64,000 nt of DNA from Sorangium cellulosum So ce56 (lineage in GTDB: Bacteria; Myxococcota_A; Polyangia; Polyangiales; Polyangiaceae), in NCBI RefSeq assembly GCF_000067165.1, contig NC_010162.1:1302001-1366000 (forward strand), given 5' to 3'. The notes under the pieces are model-generated. The model saw nothing but the letters and a program-made list of their open reading frames with translations, was not told the origin of the DNA and did no database searches. Position 1 is the stretch's first letter, and each line of letters opens with the position of its first letter. The translations under genes and the position numbers were made by a program. Positions 40,586-49,022 of the stretch are shown piece by piece.

Positions 40586-42040
40586 TCATGCGGTGGTGCT
40601 CGGGCCGATTTCAGGCGCGTGCGCCGCCTCGGCGCTCGCTCTGGGCAGCTCGAACCAGAAGATGCTCCCCTGGCCCACGACCGTGCGGAGCCCCACGCGG
40701 CCGCCGTGCGCCTCGGTCAAGCGTTTGACGGTGGCGAGGCCCAGGCCCAGGCCCGGCACTCGAGCGCCCTGCGCTCGGACATGAGGCTCGAACACCATCT
40801 GCTCGAGGGCTGGCGCGACGCCGGGCCCCGTGTCCTCCACCTCGATCCGCACAGCCTCTCTCCCGTCGAGCACCCGGATCACGACGCGACAGACCGCCGC
40901 GTCGCCGAGGTACTTGAGCGCGTTGCGGATCAGGTTGGCGAGGATGCTGGTCAGCACGCCGGGGCTCGCGGCCACCGCGCACGGGGCGAAGGGCTCGACG
41001 CGGAGCTCCGCGCCGAGCTCCACCGCGACAGGAACGAGCTCGACCATGAGATCGTCGATGATGAGGTGCACCTCGGCGCGCGCGCCTGGCTCCGGACTCG
41101 CGCCCGCGCGAGCGAACTCCAGCAGCCCGTCGGTCATGCGCTTGACGCGAAGGATGGCCTGCCGGCCCCGTTCGAGCCCCTTTCGTGCCGGATCTCCCTC
41201 GTCGAACCGCCGCAGGGCGAGGTCGAGCGAGAGCGCGACCGCGCCGAGGGGGCTGAGCACGTCGTGCGCGACCCGGCCGGCGAACTGCTCGAGCTCATCC
41301 GCTCGGCGCTCCAGGACCACGCCCTGCTGGCAGAGCAGCCTCACGTGGCGCCGGATCTGCACCGCGGCCGCCGCGCAGGCCAGCAGCGCGAACGTCACGC
41401 TCGCCGTGTTGAGCACGAACGCGACCCGGCGAGAGCGACCGCGGTTGGCTGCGATCTCGGTCGCCAGACGACCTGCGTGCCGTGCGTTGAGCTCGATGCT
41501 GGCCATCACGGCGTCGTTCGTCGAGTTGAAGTCCGCCCGCAGCGCGCTGTCCACGAGCTTGCTGGCCTCGTCCGGATGGCCGTTCGCCACCAGCGAGAGG
41601 ACCCGATCGGTGTCCTGATCGAGCTTGCCGAGCGCCTGCGCGACGGTCTGCCACTGCTTGAACTCGCCCGGATAGACGGGCATGCCGAGGTAGACGTCGA
41701 TGCTCCGGGATAGATTGTCGCGCGCCTCGTCGAGCTCGTGGCGGTCGCGCGGGCGCCCCAGCGCGGCGTCGTTGACGAGGTCGCTCAGGAGCGCCTGGAT
41801 ATGCCTCAGCTCGGCGCGCGCGGTCGCCAGGTGGATGATGCTCGGCGTGGCGTTCTCCGCCAAGCTCATGGCCACCGCGTCGATCGCGGCGGCTCGGTGC
41901 TCCGCGTAACCAGCGGAGATCACGAAGCTCGCGATGGCGACGAAGAAGGCCGCAAACAGCGACAGCAGGATAGACGGCAGCCGCTCGAGCATAAGAGAAG
42001 ACTTCGCTCTCGTGGGATCCTTCCGCCGTCGCATCTCCAT
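40586..42040 (-). CDS. Membrane sensor histidine kinase
   Basis: The 484-residue protein has two membrane helices (about 20-42 and 205-228) enclosing a helical periplasmic domain of about 160 residues of the four-helix-bundle type. The kinase core has phosphoacceptor His in GRVAHDVLSPLGAV and a GHKL ATPase with NLIRNALKYLG, VEDTGPGVAP and GLGLGLATVKRL. There is no receiver domain and no response regulator gene beside it, as is common in myxobacteria. The Asp-Val after His (HDVLSP instead of HELRTP) places it in an atypical HisKA group. Ligand unknown. Confidence 0.9.
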   Translation of the reverse strand: MEMRRRKDPTRAKSSLMLERLPSILLSLFAAFFVAIASFVISAGYAEHRAAAIDAVAMSLAENATPSIIHLATARAELRHIQALLSDLVNDAALGRPRDRHELDEARDNLSRSIDVYLGMPVYPGEFKQWQTVAQALGKLDQDTDRVLSLVANGHPDEASKLVDSALRADFNSTNDAVMASIELNARHAGRLATEIAANRGRSRRVAFVLNTASVTFALLACAAAAVQIRRHVRLLCQQGVVLERRADELEQFAGRVAHDVLSPLGAVALSLDLALRRFDEGDPARKGLERGRQAILRVKRMTDGLLEFARAGASPEPGARAEVHLIIDDLMVELVPVAVELGAELRVEPFAPCAVAASPGVLTSILANLIRNALKYLGDAAVCRVVIRVLDGREAVRIEVEDTGPGVAPALEQMVFEPHVRAQGARVPGLGLGLATVKRLTEAHGGRVGLRTVVGQGSIFWFELPRASAEAAHAPEIGPSTTA

Positions 42041-42274
42041 GCGGGATGCTGTTCCGCCGTCCGCCCGAGCGCAACGTGGGAAGTACGCCGGCGCCGCGGC
42101 GGATCACCCTCGCTGCATCGGCGGATGTCCCCCGGGCTCGTGTCGAGGAAGGACAAGATAACCACGGTTACGCTGGTGAGCGCAGTGGGGCCCTTGGTGC
42201 CCTGAGCGCGATCGAACGAGCTTGATGAACACCGATGAGGCCCCCGGAGAGGGTGTCCGTGGGGCGGCGCAGCG

Positions 42275-42739
42275 CTAGCTCGCCCGCCGCCGCTCCAGGT
42301 GCGTCTTCATGGCCTTGAGATCCCCGTGCACCGCCTTCTTGAAGCTGCCAATGAACAGCCGCCCCAGCGTCTCCATGAACCAGCCCATCCCGGCGATCTC
42401 GCCTTCCATCTTGAGCAGCGTGCCGGCGCCCTCGGGCTCGAAGACATACCGGAAGCGGTAGGCCCCCCGCCCCGTGGTGCCCTTTTGCCCGTCGACGAAG
42501 AGGTCCAGACGCCTGCCGGGCTCCGCCGCCGTGACCTCGAACAGCTCGGTCGATTCCTTGCCGAACATCTTGCGGGTCTCACGCCACATCGCGCCCTTGC
42601 CGACGACGGCGCCCGTGAGCTTCTCTACCCGCACGAAATTGGGCATCCAGTCGCCGAACGCGTCGATGTCGGTCGCGAGCCGGAATACGTCCTCGGGCGA
42701 TGCGTCGAAGCGCTCTTCAATGGTGAACAGGAGCGGCAT
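42275..42739 (-). CDS. SRPBCC (polyketide cyclase-like) protein
   Basis: The 154-residue protein starts MPLLFTIEERFDASPEDVFRLATDIDAFGDWMP, the hallmark of the START/SRPBCC fold used by polyketide cyclases and coenzyme Q-binding proteins. A beta-rich middle and a long C-terminal helix follow. AGGAGAAG precedes ATG 42739. The fold binds a hydrophobic ligand; no biosynthetic cluster is near, so a specific ligand is not assigned. Confidence 0.88.
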   Translation of the reverse strand: MPLLFTIEERFDASPEDVFRLATDIDAFGDWMPNFVRVEKLTGAVVGKGAMWRETRKMFGKESTELFEVTAAEPGRRLDLFVDGQKGTTGRGAYRFRYVFEPEGAGTLLKMEGEIAGMGWFMETLGRLFIGSFKKAVHGDLKAMKTHLERRRAS

Positions 42740-42912
42740 CTCGTTCTTCTCCTAGGCTTTCCCGCGCGCCGTGCCATCGTGCCGGAACCGATACTTCTCC
42801 GTCAACGAGCGCGTCGAGCGCGCGCCGCGGCCGAGACGCTGGCGCCCCGCCGTCTCGCATCGTCCGGCTTCCGTCCGAGCTCCTCGCGCGGCCCGGATCC
42901 GGCGTTGCGGGC

Positions 42913-44196
42913 TCAGCCCTTCTTGCCCGGCGGCAGCAGCATGCCCCGGTTGCCGGTCGCCCCCTGCATCGGGCGGTGCAGGACGATCTTTCGCCCCGCC
43001 TCGCGCCCGTGCGCGTGCGCCGCCGTCCGCTGGTTGCCCGCGTGGCGCAGGTGCTGCACGTGCGGGTGGCGCGTTCGATAGTAGCCGTCCAGATCGGCGT
43101 CCCTCACCCAGACGAGCCCCTGCTCCGCGGACACCTTCCGCTCCGCGTTCAGCTTCTCGAGGAACCCGAGCATCACCCCGGCCTGGTAGGTCCGCCGGTC
43201 CTTGTTGCCCTTCACCCCTTGGGTCCGCTTGTGCTCGTTCCACAGCTGCTCGGCCGTGTGGTGCAGGAACGCGTGCACGTAGGCCGCCATCTCCAGGTTC
43301 GCCGGCGTCCCGCAGATCTCGAGGACGCTGCCCCGCTTGCCCTCGAGCGGCACGTAGACGGGCACCCAGATCGCCTCGACGAAGAAGTGCTTCCCCAGGA
43401 TGCCGCCGACGATCCGCTCGGTCTCGCCCACGCGCCCGCTCGGCGCGCCGAGGTGGCGGAAGCCGTACTGCCGCGCGGCGCGCGCCTTCGCGACGTCGAG
43501 GTTGTACTTCAGCATCAGCCGCTGCGCGGCGCTCATCGCCGCCTGCGCCTCGTTCGCGTTCGGGCTGTCGGCGAGCGCGAGCAGCCGCGCGATGCGATCG
43601 AGGATCCGGGCGTCCACGCTCGCCTCCGACGCGCCCGCGTCGCCGCCGCGCGCGACCCCGCCAGGATCCGCCGGCGAGCGCCCCGCGACCGGCATCCCGG
43701 CCGCCGTCCCGTCGATGCCGAGGCGCGTGCACACCTCGCGGAACGCCGGCCCGTGCGCCGCCTCGTCCCTGACGCCCAGCACCTCGTGCACGTACTGGTG
43801 CGCCATCTCGTGCTTCAGCACCTCGATCACGACGCCCCACGGCTGCGTCAGGACGAGCGGCCGCGAGATCTCGATCGCGCGCGCCTCCGAGATCCACCGC
43901 CCGAGCCGGCTCGCGGCGTCGGACAGCTCGATGGACGCCGAGCGCAGCTTCCGCCGGAAATGCGTGTAGTTCAGGCTCTGGTAGGCCGCCATGAGCTCGC
44001 GCACGAGCGCGGCCTCCAGCTCGGCGCTGAGCCTGGCCGCCGTCTCGAGCGGCGGCTCGGGCGCCGGCGCGCCCGGCGACGGCCGCGCCTCGGGCTGCGC
44101 GGCGGCCTCGGTCGACGCGGGTTCGGCCGGCGGCGCCGCGGCCCCGGAGGCCTGCTGCGCGCCGCGCATCCCGTTCAGGAAGAGCTGCTCCGCCAT
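42913..44196 (-). CDS. SprT-like metallopeptidase / DUF2786 protein
   Basis: The 427-residue protein joins a SprT-like domain (about 55-150) with zinc motif HEMAH (119-123) followed by QYVHEVLG, and a DUF2786 domain (about 186-228, RILDRIARLLALADSPNANE) with its usual extension. An Ala/Pro/Glu-rich N-terminal 50 residues and a basic, His/Gly-rich tail flank these. A GGAGG before ATG 44196 sets the start. SprT-like proteases in eukaryotes cut DNA-protein crosslinks; in bacteria the role is largely unknown and DUF2786 is often seen in phage or plasmid genes. It is divergent from the tandem phosphotransferase genes. Confidence 0.9.
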   Translation of the reverse strand: MAEQLFLNGMRGAQQASGAAAPPAEPASTEAAAQPEARPSPGAPAPEPPLETAARLSAELEAALVRELMAAYQSLNYTHFRRKLRSASIELSDAASRLGRWISEARAIEISRPLVLTQPWGVVIEVLKHEMAHQYVHEVLGVRDEAAHGPAFREVCTRLGIDGTAAGMPVAGRSPADPGGVARGGDAGASEASVDARILDRIARLLALADSPNANEAQAAMSAAQRLMLKYNLDVAKARAARQYGFRHLGAPSGRVGETERIVGGILGKHFFVEAIWVPVYVPLEGKRGSVLEICGTPANLEMAAYVHAFLHHTAEQLWNEHKRTQGVKGNKDRRTYQAGVMLGFLEKLNAERKVSAEQGLVWVRDADLDGYYRTRHPHVQHLRHAGNQRTAAHAHGREAGRKIVLHRPMQGATGNRGMLLPPGKKG

Positions 44197-44349
44197 GCGA
44201 ACGCCTCCATGGCACGCCTCGCGCGGCGGTCGAAGGGTTTTCTCGCCTCCCGGGCGGGCAACCCCGGCCGGCGCCGTCACCTCCATGCCACCGAGCCGCC
44301 TCAGAAACGTTCCCGATACGCCACGTCCTCGGTAAACTCGGGCGCCTCC

Positions 44350-46398
44350 GTGCTCCGCTCCAAGGCGCTCAACCATCCTCCGCCGGTCGAGGCCGACGCC
44401 GCGAGCCGCTCGTCCCGCGGCTTCGCCCGCGATCTGGGCGCAGATCGCGCCGCGGCGCGCGCGCGGCTGCGCGCCGTCGCCCGCGCCCGCCGCCGCTACG
44501 GCCGCCTGTTCCTCGCCCTCCCGCTGCTCCTCATCGTGATGGCGGACGTCCTCCTCCGCGGCGATCGCCTGCTCGATCTGGGCGGGAAGCACATCGCGAG
44601 CTACCTCGGCGCGATGGTCCAGAGCGCCGCGCTCTGGGGGCTCCTGCTCTTCGCGGCCTCGTCGCGGCGGGGCGCGTCGCGGTGGCTCGCGGCGCTGCTC
44701 TTCGTGACGCTCGCGACGCTGTCGCTCGGCGGCCAGCTCTACTTCCACCGCCAGTACGCGACGTACCTCAACCTCGACGCCACGCTCTTCGGGACCTCGC
44801 TCTCGGCCAGCCTCTTCGGCCAGCTCCGGGCCGACGGCGAGAACTTCTTTCGCTCGGTCCTCCCGCCGCTCCTGCTCGCGATCGCGCTCGTGTGGCTGGG
44901 CCGGCGGATCGTGCGGCCAGGCCGCACGGCGTGGGCCCGCGCCGCCCGCCTCGCCGCGCCCGCGGTCGTGGTGGCCGCGTTCGTCCTGCCGTGCTCCTAC
45001 CGCACGGTGCAGGCCTCCACGCCCGACGTCATCTACTTCCACGCGATCGGCGGCCTGCTCAAGGAGCTCGCCGGCGTCCAGACCACGGCGCAGGTGCGCC
45101 CCGGGCTCCGCACGCCGCCCTCGCTGCCGCCGGTCACCCCGCGGCCGGGCCCGCGGCGCAACGTCCTCTTCATCCTGACCGAGAGCGTGCGCGCCGACGC
45201 GACGTGCTCGGCGCGCATGCCCGTGGCCGCCGGCGAGGCGCCCGTCGCGTGCCCCGGCACGCCGCGCATCGACGCGGCGGTCCCCGACCGGCTGCCGCTC
45301 ACGCAGATGCGCTCGAACGCCTCGACGACGGCGATCGGGCTCGCCGTGCTCTGGTCCGGCCTCCAGCCGGTCGCGACCCGCGAGGCGCTCCACACGGCGC
45401 CGCTCGTCTTCGACTACGCGCACGCCGCCGGCTTCGACAGCGCTTACTGGACGAGCCACCACATGATGTTCGCCAACTCGCGCCTCTACGTGCAGGACCT
45501 GCCGGTCTCGCACCAGTGCGGCGCGACCGAGCTCGATCCGCTCGCCGACATCGATCTCGGGGCCGACGACCGGCTGCTCTCGGCGCACGTCCGGTCCGAG
45601 GTGCTCTCGCTGCGCGAGCCGTTCCTCGCGGTCGCGCACTTCGGGAACACCCACGTCCCCTACCTTGTCGACCCGGAGAATGCGCCGTTCCAGCCCGCCC
45701 TCGAGAGCAAGGCGCCGGACGACAACGAGGCGTACCGCAACTTCTACAGGAACGCCGTTTACCGTCAGGACGCGGCCATCGCGGACCTCATCCGCTTCGT
45801 CCGCAGCTCTCCGGTCGGCGAGCGCACGGTCATCGTCTTCACGTCCGACCACGGCGAGGCGTTCCGGGAGCACGGCCAGCTCGGCCACACGGGCTCGATC
45901 CTCGACGAGGAGATCCGGGTGCCCGGATGGATCGACGCTCCGCCGGGCACCCTGACGGCCGCGGAGGAGGGCGCGCTGCGCGCGGCCCGGGACGAGCTGG
46001 TCTTCCACACCGACGTGGCGCCGACCCTGCTCGACCTGATGGGCCTCTGGGAGGAGCCGGCGCTCGCGGGGTACCGGGCGGCGATGGTCGGGCACAGCCT
46101 GCTCCGGCCGTCGCCGGGGCCGGCGGCGCTGGCGCTCACGAACTGCACAGGGATCTGGGGCTGCGCGTTCAAGAACTGGGGGATGATGCGCGGCAACATG
46201 AAGCTCGAATCCCGCGCCTGGGACACCGCCTGGCACTGCTACGACGTGCTCGCCGACCCCCGCGAGCAGCGCGATCTCGGGCCCGCCGCCTGCGGCGACC
46301 TGCCCCGGCTCGCGGACGCCCTCTACGGCGGTCCCGCCGGCAGCGTCGACGTCCCCGCCCACCTCCGCGACCTCGCGGTCGGGCCTCGCCACGACTGA
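44350..46398 (+). CDS. Membrane sulfatase/phosphotransferase, LtaS/EptA fold (copy 1)
   Basis: About 680 residues from GTG 44350 (start uncertain; the next in-frame ATG 44539 would remove part of the first helix). Four to five membrane helices occupy about the first 200 residues. An extracytoplasmic alkaline-phosphatase-superfamily domain follows: VLFILTESVRADATC (first metal block), the SNASTTAIGLAVLWSG segment that should supply the Thr nucleophile, and VFTSDHGEAFREHGQLGHTG (Asp-His metal block). There is no C/S-x-P-x-R formylglycine motif, so it is more like LTA synthases or phosphoethanolamine transferases than a true sulfatase. It probably decorates a surface lipid or polysaccharide. A paralogue starts five bases after its stop codon. 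Confidence 0.88.
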   Translation: MLRSKALNHPPPVEADAASRSSRGFARDLGADRAAARARLRAVARARRRYGRLFLALPLLLIVMADVLLRGDRLLDLGGKHIASYLGAMVQSAALWGLLLFAASSRRGASRWLAALLFVTLATLSLGGQLYFHRQYATYLNLDATLFGTSLSASLFGQLRADGENFFRSVLPPLLLAIALVWLGRRIVRPGRTAWARAARLAAPAVVVAAFVLPCSYRTVQASTPDVIYFHAIGGLLKELAGVQTTAQVRPGLRTPPSLPPVTPRPGPRRNVLFILTESVRADATCSARMPVAAGEAPVACPGTPRIDAAVPDRLPLTQMRSNASTTAIGLAVLWSGLQPVATREALHTAPLVFDYAHAAGFDSAYWTSHHMMFANSRLYVQDLPVSHQCGATELDPLADIDLGADDRLLSAHVRSEVLSLREPFLAVAHFGNTHVPYLVDPENAPFQPALESKAPDDNEAYRNFYRNAVYRQDAAIADLIRFVRSSPVGERTVIVFTSDHGEAFREHGQLGHTGSILDEEIRVPGWIDAPPGTLTAAEEGALRAARDELVFHTDVAPTLLDLMGLWEEPALAGYRAAMVGHSLLRPSPGPAALALTNCTGIWGCAFKNWGMMRGNMKLESRAWDTAWHCYDVLADPREQRDLGPAACGDLPRLADALYGGPAGSVDVPAHLRDLAVGPRHD

Positions 46399-46403
46399 TC
46401 CGG

Positions 46404-48422
46404 ATGACCCAGGACATCGACCGACAGGGCGGCGCGCTCGCCGAGCCGCCCGCGTCCCCCGCCATCAGCCTGCCCGCGCACGCGGACGATCGCGCCGCCC
46501 GTGACCGCGTCCGCCCGCGCATCGCGCGGAAGGCCGCGCTCCGCCGCGGCCGCCTGATCAGCGCTGCCCTCCTGGCCTCGCCGGCGCTCTGGATCCTCGT
46601 CCTCGACGTGCTGCGCCGGGCCCGCCACATGACCACGTTCGATCGGCCGCACGCCGCGGGGTACGCCGCGACCGTGGCGGCGTCGCTGGGGTTCTGGGGC
46701 CTCTTGCTCTACGTCGCCTCGGGCCGCCGCGGCGCGGCGCGCGGCGCCGTGGGCGCGCTGTTCGTCGCGCTCTTCACGCTCGCGTGCGGCGTGCAGGGGG
46801 GCTTCCACGCCCTCTACAACATCTACTGTTCGGTCGACTCCCAGATCCACTCCCAGTCGATCCCCTGGTCGATCGTGGGCACGCTCCCGCTCGGGCACCC
46901 GAGCGTGATCGCCCATTTCGCGGTCGCGCTCGGGTTCGCCCTTGGGGTGCTCCGGCTCTCTCGGCGGCTCGTGCGCCCCCGGCGGCTCCGGCGGCGCCTC
47001 GCCGCCGCGGTCGTGCCGCTCGCGCTGGCCGGCGTGGCGATGATCCCGGTGAGCTACCGGGTGATCCAGTCGTCGTCGGCCGACATGATCTACTTCCACG
47101 GCATCACCGCCCTGGTGAAGGAGCACCTCGGCGTCACGAACGACTCACCGGATCTTCGGGTGCAGCGCCGCCGCCCGGAGCGCGTGCCGCGGCTCGCTGC
47201 GCGGCCCGCGCGGCCGCGGAACGTCGTGCTCATCCTGCAGGAGAGCCAGCGGGCGGACGTGACGTGCGTCGCGTACGACCCGGCCTGCGACAAGGCGACG
47301 CCGTTCTCCAACGCCGCCGCGCCCCGCCGCATGCCGCTCCTGCAGATGCGGGCCCACGACTCGACGACGGCCATCTCCATCTCGAACATCTGGTCCGGCG
47401 TCCCTCCGACGGAGAGCCTCGAGGTGCTCGGCGCCGCGCCGCTGCTCTGGGACTACGCCCATGCGGCCGGGTGGGACACCGCGTACTGGACGAGCCAGAA
47501 CCTCATGTTCGGGAACGCTCGGCTCTACGTGCAAGACATCCCGGTCTCGCACCGGGCTGTCGCGACCCAGCTCGATCCGGGCGCCGACCTCGATTACGGC
47601 GCCTACGATCGGCAGCTCACGGATCGGGTGATCGAGGAGTGGGACGAGCTCGTCGAGCCGTTCTTCGCCGTCGTCCATTACTCGAACGTCCATTTCCCTT
47701 ACGTGAGCGATCCGCTCCACTCACCGTTTCAACCGAGCGAGCTGACGAAGGCGCCCGAGAAGAACGAGCACTTCAAGAACTACTACAAGAACGTCGTTTA
47801 CCTGTCGGACATGGCGGTTGGCCGGCTCATCGAGCACATCCGCGGGACGCCGAGCGGCGAGCGCACGGTCATCGTGTACACGTCGGATCATGGCGAGTCG
47901 TTCCGGGAGCACTGGCAGCTCGGCCACACGAGCTCTCTCTGGGACGAGGAGATCCTCGTCCCGACGTGGATCGACGCGCCGGAGGGGACGCTCGCGCCGG
48001 AGGAGCGGGCGAGCATCGAGGGCGCGAAGGACACGTTCGTGTGGCACCTCGACCTGGCGCCGACGTTCCTCGATCTGATGGGCCTCTGGGACGAGCCGGG
48101 GCTCGATCCGTTCCGCCGGCGGATGATCGGACACCCGTTGACGCGGCCGGAGCGCACGGTCGCGCCGATGCCGCTCACGAACTGCACGTGGGTGTGGGGG
48201 TGCGCGTTCCGCAACTGGGGGATGATGCAGGGGCCGATGAAGATCGAGGCGCGCGAGTGGGACGGCGAGTACCACTGCTTCAACGTGCTCGAGGACCCGC
48301 TGGAGCTGACCAACCTGGGAGAGCAGGCGTGCGCGCCGCTTCCCGACCTCGCGCGGGGGCTCTTCCACGAGATGCCGAACGTCACGCCGCCGGGGAGGCC
48401 GAAGGTCGACTGGGGCGGGTGA
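46404..48422 (+). CDS. Membrane sulfatase/phosphotransferase, LtaS/EptA fold (copy 2)
   Basis: The 672-residue protein is a paralogue of the preceding gene with the same layout: a basic N-terminus, about five membrane helices to residue 220, then the catalytic domain with VVLILQESQRADVTC, MRAHDSTTAISISNIWSG and VYTSDHGESFREHWQLGHTS. Shared segments such as FDYAHAAG/WDYAHAAG, RLYVQDxPVSH and the WGCAFxNWGMMxG near the end show that they arose by tandem duplication; the N-terminal helices are much more diverged than the catalytic domains. ATG 46404 is five bases after the upstream stop, so the pair is an operon. Different acceptors or donors are likely. Confidence 0.9.
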   Translation: MTQDIDRQGGALAEPPASPAISLPAHADDRAARDRVRPRIARKAALRRGRLISAALLASPALWILVLDVLRRARHMTTFDRPHAAGYAATVAASLGFWGLLLYVASGRRGAARGAVGALFVALFTLACGVQGGFHALYNIYCSVDSQIHSQSIPWSIVGTLPLGHPSVIAHFAVALGFALGVLRLSRRLVRPRRLRRRLAAAVVPLALAGVAMIPVSYRVIQSSSADMIYFHGITALVKEHLGVTNDSPDLRVQRRRPERVPRLAARPARPRNVVLILQESQRADVTCVAYDPACDKATPFSNAAAPRRMPLLQMRAHDSTTAISISNIWSGVPPTESLEVLGAAPLLWDYAHAAGWDTAYWTSQNLMFGNARLYVQDIPVSHRAVATQLDPGADLDYGAYDRQLTDRVIEEWDELVEPFFAVVHYSNVHFPYVSDPLHSPFQPSELTKAPEKNEHFKNYYKNVVYLSDMAVGRLIEHIRGTPSGERTVIVYTSDHGESFREHWQLGHTSSLWDEEILVPTWIDAPEGTLAPEERASIEGAKDTFVWHLDLAPTFLDLMGLWDEPGLDPFRRRMIGHPLTRPERTVAPMPLTNCTWVWGCAFRNWGMMQGPMKIEAREWDGEYHCFNVLEDPLELTNLGEQACAPLPDLARGLFHEMPNVTPPGRPKVDWGG

Positions 48423-48452
48423 GCCTGTACGGGGCGCGGGCGGCGCGGGGTG

Positions 48453-49022
48453 CTACGCGCCGAGGCGTCGCTCGAGGTCCGCGACCTCCGGGCACAGGGA
48501 GCGAATGCGGCTGTACCGCGAGGCCGCTTCGCGGGCCAGGAGCCCGCGCCCCTCCGCCGGCTTGAGCAGGACCCCGCGCTGCTCGGCGAGGGGTTGATAG
48601 TAGTGTTCCTTCGGGTTTTCGTGGGCGCGTACTGCCTTCCACGCCCACTCGGAGGGCAGATCGTGTCCGGCGAGGAGCCACACCTCGATCTCTTGCCAGG
48701 CGTTCTCGGCCAGAAAACGTTTTCCCGACGGAAGCGCGGCGCTGGCCAGCGACTCCAGTCGATCGAGGGCCTCGCGCCGTCCCGGTTTGCCGTCGCGATC
48801 GACGAGGAGCAGGAAACACTCGATCATCGCCTGGTAGCGCACGAGGATCTCCTGGAGGCGCTCCCACCGGAGTGCCTGCTCGACGCCGCCGAGGAGCGGA
48901 TCGCGGCAGACTAGCACCTTGGCTTTACGGCCGATCGCCTCGAACATCTTTGTGACGATGGGCTCGAGGACGCACTGATCTTTGCGAAAGTCCTCGGGAA
49001 TGACGAGTACACGATAGCTCAC
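48453..49022 (-). CDS. DUF4276/TOPRIM-like small protein coupled to ATPase
   Basis: The 189-residue protein starts at GTG 49022, overlapping the ATPase stop codon by four bases (GTGA). The N-terminal strand VLVIPEDFRKD holds Glu10; LLLVDRDG holds Asp75 and Asp77; NAWQEIEVWLLAGHD holds Glu111/Glu113. This Glu ... Asp-x-Asp ... IExWLL pattern is what I expect of DUF4276-type TOPRIM-like proteins. TOPRIM domains bind Mg2+ and often cleave nucleic acids. Together with the upstream ATPase it has the architecture of two-gene nuclease modules such as PARIS (AriA/AriB), although AriB belongs to DUF4435, not this family. Confidence 0.8.
   Translation of the reverse strand: MSYRVLVIPEDFRKDQCVLEPIVTKMFEAIGRKAKVLVCRDPLLGGVEQALRWERLQEILVRYQAMIECFLLLVDRDGKPGRREALDRLESLASAALPSGKRFLAENAWQEIEVWLLAGHDLPSEWAWKAVRAHENPKEHYYQPLAEQRGVLLKPAEGRGLLAREAASRYSRIRSLCPEVADLERRLGA

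Noticed and set aside
40417..40728. Plus-strand ORF in the gap before the histidine kinase
   Set aside because: Composition is Arg/Pro/Ser-rich, it runs antisense into the kinase gene, and it has no ribosome binding site.
42913..46392. Single 1159-residue minus-strand protein
   Set aside because: Only the SprT/DUF2786 part (to 44196) is protein-like; the rest is the antisense shadow of the first phosphotransferase gene.
44350..48422. True arylsulfatases
   Set aside because: Neither copy has the C/S-x-P-x-R motif needed for formylglycine formation; Thr-containing STTAI segments occupy the nucleophile site.
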